Source: Pollenia angustigena
Lineage: Eukaryota > Arthropoda > Insecta > Diptera > Polleniidae
Length of the DNA: 64,000 bases
Direction: 5' to 3'
Assembly (NCBI GenBank): GCA_930367215.1
Contig: OV884058.1
Coordinates: 215,492,208-215,556,207, forward strand
Shown here: one piece after another, positions 44,640 to 56,399 of the stretch
Layout of the letters: each line of letters starts with the position of its first letter
Position numbering within the stretch: the first letter of the stretch is position 1
Notes under the pieces: model-generated
Told to the model about the DNA's origin: nothing
What the model saw: the letters and a program-made list of their open reading frames with translations, nothing else
The model's database searches: none
Position numbers and translations under genes: made by a program

Positions 44640-46180
44640 CAAGATAAAAAACAATAATTAACTACCTCTCCTTCGGTTTGCCGGAATATATCATGAGTCT
44701 GCTAAGCCGAAGTAGTATTTATTGTATCCTCTACTAGTAGTGAATAAGGGCATAAGGGAATTTCCGTGTGAAACTTTTTTATAATTTTACTCAGACCCCA
44801 TATATTATATATATTAGGGTGGCAGCTAAATTTCAACTTTGGATTTTCAACATCTCCCGGGCGGAATATTGTGCCACATGATAAAAAAAAAATTTCCATA
44901 CAAGCAAAAAATTTTTTTTTCGATTTTTTTTTTTTATCATTTGAACTTTGACCTCAAAGGGGCAGGGGTAAAAGTTATCCGATTTGGCTGAAATTTTTTC
45001 CACATCAGTTTTAGACCATGTGGCACAATATTCCGCCCGGGAGATGTTGAAAATCCAAAGTTGAAATTTAGCTGAAATTTAGCTGGCAGTTTTTGGCCCT
45101 ATTTAAGAGCATGATTACTAGATGCTCTTAAATAGGGCCAAAAACTGCATTTTTCCAGTTTTTTACCCCATTTTAGAACAAAAATGCGATGTCGGAAAAA
45201 ATTTTTTAAAAAAAATTTTAAAAACCTGGTATTAAGAGCAACAAAAAATCTTTAATGTGTGCTTATCAAAACTAAAAAAAAAAATTTTTTGAAAATTTTT
45301 TAGAGTAAGCCCCTAACAAGCCTCAAATTTTTTTTTCAGAGTCACTTTTGAAACTGAAAATCTTGTCCGATCAAAATGAAATTTTTTGTTGTTAATAAGC
45401 TTATAAAGCTTACTAATATTAAAAAAAAAAAAAAAAAATCGAAAAAAAAATTTTTTGCTTGTATGGAAATTTTTTTTTTTTATCATTTGAACTTTGACCT
45501 CAAAGGGGCAGGGGTAAAAGTTATCCGATTTGGCTGAAATTTTTTCCACATCAGTTTTAGACCATGTGGCACAATATTCCGCCCGGGAGACATCAATATT
45601 AATACAAAAAAATTGCTCCATACATTTAGCTGCCACCCTAATATATATACATATATATGTACATATATATTCTGGCTCCTTGAGTTATTGTAAGTAGATT
45701 AAGCCATGTATGTCTGCCCGTCTGTTGAAAACATGCTCACCTAAGAAAAACTCAAAAGAAAAGAATAATGTTGGTGGCAAATTGCTTCTAGTTATAGTTT
45801 TGTAACAAAATTGATAATTTTGTTACAAAAACTAACATAAAAATTGATATAGAGCAGGGATTGATATAAGATATTGCACAAATTCATACTGTAGACTATA
45901 ATTCGTGTTTCGTGTTATATAAATAATAAGTACTACTCTCGGAAAACAATTTAGAACGCCTAAAATCGTAACGAATAATGTTTTTGTAGCAGAATTTGGT
46001 CTTTGGTAGTTCTAGTAGTGAAAATCGGTCCATAATTTAAAATTTTTTAACTCTTTAAATATGCTCGAAACCGTAGCAGATATTTGTAAATATTGTAGTA
46101 GAATTTGAACCATGATGAAAACCTTTTTTACTTTTATAATCGGGGTTATATTTGTTTTTTTTTTCAATAACACAGTACAA
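44640..46180 (+). repeat. mini-me-like repeat interrupted by a hAT-type element
   Basis: TCCGTGTGAAACTTTTTTAT and ACTCAGACCCCATATATTATAT at 44763-44810 continue, after the insertion, with TATATTCTGGCTCCTTGAG...AAGCCATGTATGTCTGCCCGTCTG at 45664-45725. Same order as 28475-28590. Downstream, CTCGGAAAACAATTTAGAACGCC and CGGTCCATAATTTA also match that copy. Confidence 0.72.
44815..45640. mobile_element. hAT-type element inserted in the TA tract of a mini-me-like repeat
   Basis: Ends TAGGGTGGCAGCTAAAT and (inverted) TAGGGTGGCAGCTAAAT, flanked by ATATATAT on both sides (ambiguous in a TA tract). A roughly 120-bp direct repeat (TTTGACCTCAAAGGGGCAGG...) is present at about 44930-45052 and 45472-45593. 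A perfect 27-bp-arm hairpin is at 45086-45148. GCCCGGGAGA blocks occur three times. No transposase; the ORF at 45313-45636 is not conserved coding. Confidence 0.8.
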
Positions 46181-46187
46181 CAGCCAA

Positions 46188-46962
46188 TCTGGGGGGTGAG
46201 AAATTCCAAGTCAGGGTGATGGTACTAGGTCAGTATAGTAAAACCCTCAAAGGGTTTGGCGTTCGTATGTGTCAGTTTTTTTTATGACATTTTAAATTTT
46301 TTCCTTATCTTGATGTTTTTTTGTTTAACATAACTCGAGAACCACTTGTCCGATAAAACAAATTTTAAGTCAATATTGTTATTAGTCAGTAAGGATAATA
46401 TGCATTGATTAAATAAATAAATAAATAAATATGCCCTAAAATAAAAAATTGTGTCCTCTTTTCCCTACGGTTGAAATTTTCCGAAAAAAACAATCCCCTG
46501 AAAAGGGGAAATCCCCTACTGTTGGCATCACTGAATGTGGGTGTATTCTTTCAAATAACAAACAAAAGTCCGAAGATTTTAACCGATCGCTTAAAAAAAG
46601 TCACAAAAATTGCAGTGCATGTTTGTGATAAAATCTGCTGCATACATCCAGGCTTGAACATTTTTTTGCACTTATCAATTATAATTCACCACAAATTTAT
46701 TTTTACCGGCAAAACTGTTGATTATAAAGAAAAACGTTATATGAACGGATTAAAGAAATTATAATTCTAAATTTTTTTGAGTTTGTTTTAGCAAAATCGG
46801 ACAAGTGGTTCTCGAGTTATGTTAAACAAAAAAACATCAAGATAAGGAAAAAATTTAAAATGTCATAAAAAAAACTGACACATACGAACGCCAAACCCTT
46901 TGAGGGTTTTACTATACTGACCTAGTACCATCACCCTGACTTGGAATTTCTCACCCCCCAGA
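46188..46962. mobile_element. Foldback element with identical 167-bp arms
   Basis: 46188-46354 and 46796-46962 are exact reverse complements by reading, including homopolymer lengths. CAA lies directly outside each end (a possible 3-bp duplication). The interior holds a GGGGATTTCCCC-type terminus (46533) and a short (AAAT)n tract near 46411-46432. Confidence 0.88.
46440..46533. mobile_element. hAT-type element terminus, private word AGGGGATTT
   Basis: On the minus strand from 46533: CAGTGATGCCAACAGT, AGGGGATTT, inverse CCCCTTTTC, then AGGGGATTG. Same layout as ends at 15057, 17341, 19423 and 22781. The other end was not found. Confidence 0.55.
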
Positions 46963-47219
46963 CAATAATCCCAATTGTGTAATCAATTGGAAACAAGTTT
47001 TAAGTATTTTTTTTTCATTTTTTGATAATGTTTTAATGTTGAACTTAAAATGTTTAAATTTCCCAAGTACCTTTTAATCTTTAATATTTTGAAAAATTTA
47101 ACAAATCATTTGTTATTTCTCTTTTAATTTAAAATTAATAATTTGCTACCGTTTACTAGCAAAGTGCAACAGTCCGTGCACATAGCATTAGACTCGTTTA
47201 TTACGAATTCAATAGACAT

Positions 47220-48173
47220 ACACTGAAAGAATTTTCTTCACAATACCATTGAACTTTGACATTAATCGCATGAAAAATTGCATTAAAAAGGAACCTATTT
47301 AGCGCTTCGTTGGATCAATGAAACCTGTTTAATTAAAATGTATTTAATGAAACATTACATTAGATCTATGAATATTATTCATTGGATGAATACTTTCAAT
47401 AAAGTAAAAAAAATTTTTTTTATTTTATTTAATTTTTTTTTTTTTTTTTAATTTTTTTTTTTTTTATTTACTCCGTAAACTAATCTTGCAGGAACCAGAG
47501 CCTCTGGCGGGAACCGATCCCGCCAACCTCGGCGCTGATAGACTAGCTCACTACGCTAGTAAAGAGCTTAAATATGAGATTAAATTGTCCTTAACAAGAA
47601 TAACAATGTTGATTTTTTTTTTGCTAGCGCATAATAAAAAAATACCACATAAAGAGAGAACAAGCTTTTTGATTTCATAAATTTAATGGCATATTACATT
47701 AGATGTATGAAATGATTAGTGCCGGTTCACACACGTCAAGTTTGACTTGTCAAGTCCTGAGTTTTAAGGGGAAAGGGGAAAAGATATGGCACACACGTCA
47801 AGTTTGACTCTTATATTTTTTAATTAACAATTAAACATTTTATCAAAGTAAGAATAAAAATTGGGAATAACAAAATCTTTTAAATTAAAATTAAACATTT
47901 TTTTAAGGAAACTATAATTTTGTATTAATTATAGTTATGTGTATATTGTTTTTTTATGTTCCCAATTAAAATTTTTTGTTTAACTTGGACAAACTTAAGT
48001 TTTCATAAATCAAATGATAATTTTTAACGTAATTACGAAATCCAATGAAGCGATTTTAACGAAAATACTTTATTATAACTATGAAATTCCATTTAGACAA
48101 TGAAAATTTAACCAAGAAAATTTTTTTTAAGAAAATGATTTATTAAATATATGAAGCATTTTTCTTTCAGTGT
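47220..48173. mobile_element. ACACTGAAAGAA-ended element, word TTCATTGAATG-like, with a SINE inside
   Basis: Ends ACACTGAAAGAA on both sides (inverted). Terminal zones carry ATTAATG, TTCATTGGATGAAT and similar words. The duplicated CACACACGTCAAGTTTGACT (47729-47750 and 47792-47812) lies in the middle. The terminus resembles ACACAGAAAAAA. Confidence 0.6.
47405..47565 (-). repeat. tRNA-derived SINE with A-rich tail
   Basis: Minus strand: A box TAGCGTAGTGAG, then about 36 nt later a B box GGATCGGTTCC within a perfect T-arm, GGCGGG-ATCGGTT-CCCGCC (6-bp stem, 7-nt loop). After the tRNA-like head come about 40 bp and an A-rich tail (T-rich on the plus strand, 47405-47466). Not a tRNA gene because no acceptor stem closes. 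Confidence 0.62.
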
Positions 48174-48955
48174 TAGAACATTCAGACATAACTAACATCT
48201 CTCCAAATATATTAACTGATATTTAAGCCCTTTTTCACGACTTACAGATAGTCGATAACATGTGATTGACATTAAAAATAATTAATGTAACAATCTACAA
48301 ACAAGCCTTTGCTAGTTTTTCGTACTTTTTAAAACACGTTTGATTTGAATAACAAAAACATAACCCTAGTTTTTAAAAATTTAATTACGAAATAGTTTGT
48401 AGAAAAAAAGTTTGTGTGTTTTTAACTTAAATTTTATATCTGTTTTTGTGTGAATACCTATAAATTCCAAATAAAATTTTAACTTAAAACAAACAAGCAT
48501 TTTTTGTGTATTCTTTGGTGTATTGTTACAATCAGGGGAAATTTGTTAACTTTTAATTAAACAAATTACATTCATAATACAATCTGTTATGGATTGAACA
48601 TGCTAAATTTTGAAATGTTTTTTTTTTTATTTACACATGCTGTCTGCACTTGATTGTTATAATTAAAGGAGTAATTTTGTAAAAACATTTTTTTTTTTTG
48701 CCAAACAAATTGGTGTTTTTAAATTTAATGCGTTCCAGATTAATGTCTGCATTGTCCATATATTCGTATTAATTTTGTTTGATTTATACTCAATAAGAAA
48801 TAAATCTTCTTAAAATGTCTTTCGAAATGTGTAGGAGGATATAAGCGAACGTGTTGTATGTGAAAAAAATCAATATTGTATTGAAGTGTCCATAAAATTA
48901 CCAAAAAAAAAAAAAAGAGAGATAGGAAAGTTATCCCAAAAGTATTTCATTGAGA
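48174..48955. other. AT-rich stretch, nothing recognised
   Basis: No features supported. Confidence 0.4.
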
Positions 48956-48959
48956 TGTC

Positions 48960-50218
48960 ACTAAACTTTAACTGAATTAGAATTTAAATCAAGCAAGAAC
49001 TCGAAATGAACAAGCAATGAACTAAAGCTAAACTTAAACTGAACTAGAACTTAACTACAATTGAACTTGAACTAGAACTAAACTAGAACTAAACTAGAAC
49101 TGAACTAGAACTTAACTAGAACTGAACTAGAACTGAACTAGAACTAAACTAGAACTGAACTAGAACAGAACTAGCACTGAATTTGGACTGAACCAAAACA
49201 GAACTATAATTGAGATAGAATTGAACTAGAACTAAACTAGAATTGACAAAGAACTGAACTAGAGCTGAACTGGAACAGAACTAGAACAAAACTAGAACTG
49301 AACTAGAACTGAACTAGAACTGAACTAGAACTAAACTAGAACTGAACTAGCACTGAATTTGGACTGAACCAAAACAGAACTATAATTGAGATAGAATTTA
49401 ACTAGAACTAAACTAGAATTGACAAAGAACTGAACTAGAGCTGAACTGGAACAGAACTAGAACAAAACTAGAACTGAACTAGAACTGAACTAGAACTGAA
49501 CAAGAACTGATCTAGAACTGAACTAGAACTGAACTAAAACTGAATAGAACTGAACTAGAACTGAACAAGAACTGATCTAGAACTGAACTAGAACTGAACT
49601 AGAACTGAATAGAACTGAACTAGAACTGAACTAGAACTGAACAAGAACTGATCTAGAACTGAACTAGAACTGAATTAGAACTGAATAGAACTGAACTAGA
49701 ACTGGACTATAACTGAACTAGAACTGAGCTAGAACTGAATTAGACTTGAACTACAACTGAACTGAACTAGAACTGAATTAGAACTGAACTAGAACTGAAC
49801 TAAAACTAAACCAGAACTGAACTAGAACTGAACTAGAACTGAGCTAACTCTGAACTAAACTAGAACTGAGCAAGAACTGAACTAGAACTGAACAAGAACT
49901 GAACTAGAACTGAACTAGAACTGAACTAGAACTGAACTAGAACTGAACTAGAACTGAACTAGAACTGAGCTAGAACTGAAGTAGAACTGAACTAGAACTG
50001 GGCTATAACTGAGCTAGAACTGAATTAGAACTGAACTAGAACTGAGCTGAACTGAACTAGAACTGAATTAGAACTGAACTAGAACTGAACTAAACCAGAA
50101 CTGAACTACAACTCAACTACAACTGAACTAGAACTGAGCTAACTCTGAGCTAAACTAGAACTGAGCAAGAACTGAGCTAGAACTGAACTAGAACTGAGCT
50201 AACTCTGAACTGAGGTAA
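48960..50218. repeat. Satellite array, 11-bp unit GAACTAGAACT, about 1.25 kb
   Basis: Alternating GAACTA and GAACT give an 11-bp period over roughly 110 units. A higher-order block including CACTGAATTTGGACTGAACC repeats at 49175 and 49351, a 176-bp spacing that equals 16 x 11. A second block with CAAGAACTGATCTAG repeats at 49501, 49566 and 49642. Edges are more diverged than the centre. A relict is at 8030-8265. Confidence 0.92.
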
Positions 50219-51781
50219 GATAGTAAGTGCGCTTGTAATTGTTTTCAAGTTTGTATTCGTCTGAATGTTGTTTTGGGTTTTTATAATTCAAGTTCTTATA
50301 TTGTTGTTTTTTAATCACTCACGTCACTCTCCATGTACAAAACAGCTGTTTTTAGTTCTATAACGTCGGTTCTGACCGTATATATACTGATATTTGCATC
50401 GCTTACTGACTGAGAATCTTTAAATCTTTTAACTTTGGCTATCTCTTATTGTTGCTGCTGTTGGATCCCTTAAGCCCTTATGAAACACCATTTTCTATTC
50501 ATTGAATTGATAGAAAGAAAAAGTAAATGTTGGAAAGAGCAAACTATAAAAAATGTAAACAAAATTTATTTTTCTCAGTTTTTCTTTTGTTATGATTTTG
50601 TTTAGTTTATTAAATGTTGTCAACTTTTTGTTTATGAGAAACACTAAAACAAAACAAACAAACAGGGGTAAGTCGCTGAATTTGCCCATAAACCGCTGAT
50701 TAAAATTAATATTTCAAGCTTGAAATGTTAATTTTAAGTTGAACAATTTTACATTATTTTTGACATAACTTAATTTTTTGTAGATAACTTTTTTAAAATT
50801 GGTGACACTTTGCTATTTATCTTAATACAGCTGAACTTTTTGCACTTTTTTAATTTTTCTATTACATTATATTTGCACTGCTCAGCAAAACTTGAACAAT
50901 GCATAAAAATGAAGTGTCATAAGGCGTTTACGTGGCTTGCAGTTACGAGACCTCCAATCATCTTTTCTCTCGCTATTCATTGTAGCATACGTTTTCAGAC
51001 AGAGAACATCAAGTTCAGAAATAAAATTGAGAGTTGCAAGAGTTGTATTTTACAAACTTTGTTGGTAAATTGTTACTGCATTGATCACATAAACACATTT
51101 TGACACTTTTCGTTTTTAATCCAATTCTTGTATGTTTTTCGATTATTTTTATTTACTGTTTATATACAGTTTATTTACATGAAATACATCAAATAATTAA
51201 TAATTTTGTTTAATTTTTCCATCACTTTTAAGAATATTTCTTAAATAGTAATATGATTAGGTTGATTATTTGGCAATTTCGTTGGAAAACACTAAATAAT
51301 CGAACGTTTGCAAAAAAAAAGAACACATTTAAAACTAGTCAAATGAGTCTGGGATTATAGCAGTGTACTTCGTATATAACCCTCGTATTTAACAAAATAA
51401 AAATGGAAAGCTCCTAATCTATACAAGACTAAAAATCTTCGTATAATTTAAAACTTAACATATTCTTGAATCTCATCTTGAAGTAGAAAAGAACATCTAT
51501 AAAAACAAACTTTAAGTCTCTTGACACTTTAACATTTAGACCATTTAAATCAAAGTCTAACAAATGAATTAAGACAAAAAAATATTCATTTTGTACAAAA
51601 TATAGACGTCTCCAAATGATTCAAGATTGATTTAATTTCAGACTGTATTGTGTTACATAAAATTGTGGTGAGAGCACAGCAAAAAGCCAAAACACAACAA
51701 ATATTTGATTTACGTTACATTTTTTTTCGCTTTCTATTACAATATTAAAATCCCATTCCTTAAGTTGAACAATTAAATACA
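50219..51781. other. AT-rich stretch, nothing recognised
   Basis: About 1.5 kb. Short ORFs (50495-50689, 50810-51103) have no recognised domain. Confidence 0.4.
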
Positions 51782-52002
51782 CAGCCTTGTCACATTCCGT
51801 TCGGAAACGGAATTCCGTCCGTATTTTGGTGCATCAGAAAATGACGAAAAAAATTTTCGGAATGAGACCTTTTTTGTTTTCATGATCGAAATAGGAGTTT
51901 TCTGTATTTGAAAGGCCAAAAAACTATCAAAATACACTTTCTATTAAAACAGAAATATGTTTCCTTTGATTCCGAACGGAATTGTACTCTGTGGCATGGC
52001 TG
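51782..52002. mobile_element. MITE with CAGCC(A/T)TGTCACA ends (copy 2)
   Basis: Same family as 29516-29759: right end GGAATTGTACTCTGTGGCATGGCTG, left CAGCCTTGTCACATTCCGTTC with a short deletion next to the left end. Shares the interior ATACACTTTC and AAAACTATCAAAATACAC segments. Confidence 0.8.
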
Positions 52003-52580
52003 ATAAATTCAATTCTTTATGAAACATGAAAAGAAAAATGTGGCTTACTTTAAAACAGTCTTCGAAAATAAGCAGTACATTATTTAACGTTTGGCTCACA
52101 CACCCAGGAACGATATCTATTTTTTAGTGATTGTGAAGACATACACAACCCCTAATACCGTTCGTAACTATTTTCAAGAAAGAACCGAACTTTATATAAT
52201 GTTCGGTTCTTCGTTAAAAAACAGAACAATTGTAGTGATACTGCAGACAAACATTATATTTTTATGTTCTAGAATGTTTTTTTCATGTGTGTATTTTGTT
52301 TTTGTAAAAAATGTTTGGTTTTTTTACCAGCCAAAAGGGACGAACATTAACGAGCCAAAACGAACACATTGAAGTTTGTGGATTTTCAAAAAAAAAACCG
52401 AACTGAATTAAATGTTCACATCTTTTGTTGAGTTTCATAAAAACAGTAATATTTGTGTGTTCGAAAGATGACTAACAGGGAAACGTTATTTTTTTTAATG
52501 ATTTTCTACACAAACGCTATTAGCGTACCGAACCGAACATTAAGAAACGATATTTAGTGTTTATTTTCGAACACTGCTTT
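52003..52580. repeat. Interspersed repeat related to 25560-26930, private word GAACCGAAC / GTTCGGTTC
   Basis: Matches the other copy at both ends (CACACACCCAGGAACGATATC; AACAGGGAAACGTT; CTATTAGCG). GAACCGAAC, ATGTTCGGTTC and related words fill the centre, whereas they are not prominent in the 25560 copy. Confidence 0.62.
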
Positions 52581-53283
52581 AAAATGTACATATTGACGGC
52601 TTATATTCAAATAGTGATATCTACCATTTTTCGAAAATGAGATTTTATAGCAACGCGTTCAGTGACTAAATTCTCATCTGTCACTTCAATTTGAAGAAAA
52701 AAAGTTTCTTTTAAAACGTTTTTTATTTAATAAAATTCTTGTTGGGCTTTCAAACAAACTCGTGGTTTTGTAAGTTAAAAAGTGCTATCTGCTTTAAAAA
52801 TATTTTTGTACGTATATAATACAATAAAAAAAATTGTTTATAAAAAATATGATCAATTAAAAAACTGAATTTCCTACAGCGTACTGCAATTGCTTATATT
52901 TCATCTAAAGTAGATGATAATGATCTTAGATTTGAGGTTTATCATTTAAAACTCATCACAGTTATAATTGCAATCAATGATTTATTCAAGATTCAAAGAA
53001 TGAAGATATTGTAACGAAAGTAACTTTAGTTAAGAATTAGTTTAATTTATTAGTTGCTTAGGATTTGTTAGTTATTTTATTAGTTTAAATTTTGATTGCA
53101 TTTGTAATGCATATTTCTAGTGTAAAAATCACTTCGGAATTGTATAGTACAAATGAAAAGTTTAAATTGTTGTGCACAATTTCACTTAAACCCCACTAGA
53201 ATTTTTGTTATAGATAACTAACAATTTATTGTTTCAACTAAAAGTATGCTTTAGTTTATTTACAAAAGCTCAATCCAAATGCA
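52581..53283. other. AT-rich stretch, nothing recognised
   Basis: No features supported. Confidence 0.4.
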
Positions 53284-53291
53284 TCCATAGT

Positions 53292-53926
53292 CACTGTTGC
53301 CAACTTTTTTTGAACACTTCCCGCCAAATCGGACTTCAAAACCGCTAGAAACCGCTAAATATTTAATTTAGCGGGAATTTTCTTAAAAATACCGCCAAAA
53401 CCTAAACATTTTTAAGTTTTATATAAATCTAGATATGTGTTGCTTTTTTAAAGGTATGTATATGACTCTCAAATTACATTTCCAAATTCCCCATCTATTT
53501 TTTTTCCCAAAAAAAAGGTTAGAGTGAAATATTCGGCTGTGCCGAATCTTTAATACCCTACACATACCGTTAGAAAATTTCCGGAGTGGTCTTTATATGG
53601 GACATATGGTAAATTGTAGGCCGATCTTCAAACATTTTGAACAGGTTATTTATAGTCTTATAAAACTATGACTGACCAAATGTTATTAGAATAGAACACA
53701 GATTGAGAGAGTATAGGTTTTACGCGTACTTCAGCTTTTTCCGAGAGTGGGCTTTATATGAGGCTAATGGTAAGTTATGGACCGATCGGCACGAAAGTTG
53801 ACAGTGTCATTTATTGTCATACAAATTTGTGACAGACCAAAAATTATTATAATAGCAATATTTGTTACCGTTTTAGGCGTACAAAATGTTTTAAGATAGT
53901 AGGAAATCTCTAAATTGGCAACAGTG
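53292..53926. mobile_element. hAT-type element, private word CCGCTAAA / CCGCCAAA
   Basis: Perfect duplication TCCATAGT at 53284-53291 and 53927-53934. Ends CACTGTTGCCAACTTT and (inverted) CACTGTTGCCAATTTAG. The left zone has ACCGCTAGAAACCGCTAAAT and TTAGCGGG. The rest (from about 53520) carries a piece of the dispersed TTCGGCTGTGCCGAA repeat. Confidence 0.83.
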
Positions 53927-53934
53927 TCCATAGT

Positions 53935-54549
53935 GTTTATGCATAAGTTATTAGCTGTTAAGAGAATAAAAGCTGGAATGATCTGGAAACGGTTCGAAGA
54001 CTTGGGATAGAGTATAAATACTTAAGACAATTACATTGCCAAGTCAGTTTTTGTACAAACATTAAAGTGTGTAGATCACAATAGTGATAAAGTGATGTAG
54101 TTTAAAAAAAAAGCTTATAAATTGGGAACAGTGTTTAAAAGTGTTGTGTTTATTTTGTTTTATTAAAGAAAAGAACTCAAGAGGCTTATTATAAAGGAAA
54201 TAAACCGAACACGTTATTGAAAAAGCAGTTCCGTAACAATATGAATAAAATATAAACAAAGAATACTAACTCCATTTTTGTAGTTTCTTTAATCAATAAA
54301 CAATAAGCTATTTGTAAATAGATATTTTTATTGTTCATATAAAGTTTCGCTATTTGGTACAAACCAATGAGAAGAAAATACAAAGCAAATTTGAACGAAC
54401 AGCACTCCGAGTTCTGGGATAAAGTCCAATTGGAGACTGATTTGTTTGCTTTAACCAAATGGTCCTTACGACATTTGGCATAATCGAATATGAATAAAAA
54501 TTGGGTTTTTTTTTTTGGTTCTTTTTTGTTAAATTTAAATTCTTATTTT
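53935..54549. other. Interval before the LOA element, nothing recognised
   Basis: Contains a heptanucleotide TACTTAAG and short ORFs only. It is the pre-insertion flank of the retrotransposon; its last 12 bp (54550-54561 with the base before) are the duplicated target. Confidence 0.4.
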
Positions 54550-54868
54550 TAACTACTTTACTTTGGAGGCAAGCGATGAGTATCGCAGGGAATCTGAATG
54601 CGTAATATAGCTGGTCAGTTGTGACTGCGGTAGCCAACTTCAGGTTCCAATGATCGTCCATGCGTGATCCAGTATCACATCCTGCCCGAGGTGTCTCTGC
54701 TTTAAGCTGAACATGGCGGATCTAGAGTGGACGCTCGATAAAAACCCGCAATCCCCGATGTTATCCGAACCGTGTCCCTGGGATGAATGGCACTGCGTGA
54801 GTGTGTCTTATAACGGTGGCCTCCGGACACTGGCAATGTCTCGGTTGTAAGTTGTGCCCACCTATGGC

Positions 54869-56399
54869 ATGGGGCTCTGCCATATGGTGTACTACCAATA
54901 TCCCCATTCTAATGAAAACCAACTAATGGATGAAAATTTAGAAACAAAAGAAAACAAACATGTCCCTATGGACACTAATGAACCCGTGTTAGGGTCTTTG
55001 GATCCTAACACTCGCGATGCAGAGAAATCCGTGTGCGAACCCATGGATGATATCCTAGTGCAGGGGGATGTAGGTCCCAACGCCACTGAGATACCTATCC
55101 CAACGGATGAAGAGGATGCGCTCCTGGAATCAATGCCAAACACGCAAGAATCCTCTTCTGCCGAAGTTAAACAGAGGGTAGGCTTAAACTGCCTGGCTCT
55201 GCACGCAGGCGTCTAAAGCTCTACCTGAAAGAAGGTATGAGCCTTGAAAAGGCACGTGAGCTATGCCTTAAACCAATGAGGGAGGTCCGCAATGAATTGT
55301 GCGACCTAAAAATTCCCAGGAAGAGGGGACGTTCGGACGGTTCCTCGCCGGACAAACCAAATCCTCCCAAACGGGCTACAGGCAACATGGCGTCTGGGGC
55401 GTTGATCGCCAGTAGAGCCAGTGTGAATGCCTCAGGGACAGCAGTACAAAATGTCCAGCCCTCATACTGTGATATGGTTGAGGTGATCAAGTTGGGAGTA
55501 ATCCCACCTGACTTTCCGACAGTTGTATGGTCAGAGGATAAGCTGAAACTTATCCAAACTGCAGTCCTGGACAAAATTGTGGAGCTCAAGAAGGGTAGCG
55601 TAAAACCACAGTTTGCAGGCTGCAGTTTTAAACCAGGTTGGCTCACCTTTAATTGCAAGGGTGTAAAGTCAGCGGAATGGGTAAGGGAACATGTTCCCTT
55701 AATAAAACCATGGAAAGATGCCGTTTTGAAGGTCGTATCTGAGGAAGAGGTACCAAGGGCTGAAATATTCATTGGATATTTCCCTGAAAAGCCCGATATA
55801 TCGACCAGCAGGATTCTGTCGCTTGTTGAAGGACAGAATGACGACCTCTCTGTCGAGTTGTGGAGAGTGCTAAATCGGGTCAGCAAAGGTAGCGTTGCTG
55901 AGATAACCTTATCAATTGACCCAAACTCGGCCGTCATAATCAGGCAGAAAAATCACCACATTGGCTATGGGTACGGAACAGTCCACATAAGGCCTACCAA
56001 TCGTCAACACGGGGCAGTGAATGACGTACCCAGGAAGATTGAGCCACGTGGAAGAGCTGGCCGCACAAAGGTCGCCGTCAAAGCCAGCAGTTCAGGGGAG
56101 AGTTCGGACAAACCGTCCACCTATGCCTCAGCTACGAAACCAACCAACTCTAGTAGGGGCAAATCTGGCCCAAGGGGGAAAGATCGTATGGCTCGTGTGT
56201 CGGTGAACGACCAAAGAGGCGATGGCGAAGTCCAATCTTGCTCGAGCGGGCCCCTTCTAACGGGGGAAAACCCTCCACGGGTCCTAGGAAGACACCGCAC
56301 AGGAGACCGCGAAAGGGTCACAGCACATCCGCAGAGGAGGCGGTGCTATTGGGCTCCAACCGCGGTAGGAAGATGGCGGGTCGAAGAAGAAGGAAGTAG
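54869..56399 (+). pseudogene. LOA-type ORF1 protein (DUF4780-like), two frameshifts
   Basis: Start taken at the ATG 54869 (MGLCHMVYYQYPHSNENQLM); an ATG at 54712 opens only a 45-codon ORF. The acidic N-terminal part runs in one frame to about 55150-55180. A second frame then reads RLKLPGSARRRLKLYLKEG and MSLEKARELCLKPMREVRNE, followed by the DUF4780-like domain (about 55470-55990: GVIPPDFPTVVW, GCSFKPGWLTFNCKG, LIKPWKDAVLKVV, VELWRVLNRVSKGSVAEITL). Near 56200-56260 a third frame takes over and ends KTPHRRPRKGHSTSAEEAVL...MAGRRRRK at TAG 56397-56399. The basic tail suits RNA binding. The alternative reading to 56418 looks out of frame. Confidence 0.8.

Noticed and set aside
48960..50218. Regular short repeats resembling a CRISPR array
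   Set aside because: No unique spacers; continuous 11-bp satellite in a eukaryotic repeat-rich context.
54350..54661. 103-codon minus-strand ORF at the LOA 5' end
   Set aside because: It spans the insertion junction at 54561/54562, so it cannot predate the insertion.
55221..55937. 238-codon minus-strand ORF opposite LOA ORF1, and 58535-59287 opposite ORF2
   Set aside because: Antisense shadows of GC-richer coding sequence; no domain of their own.
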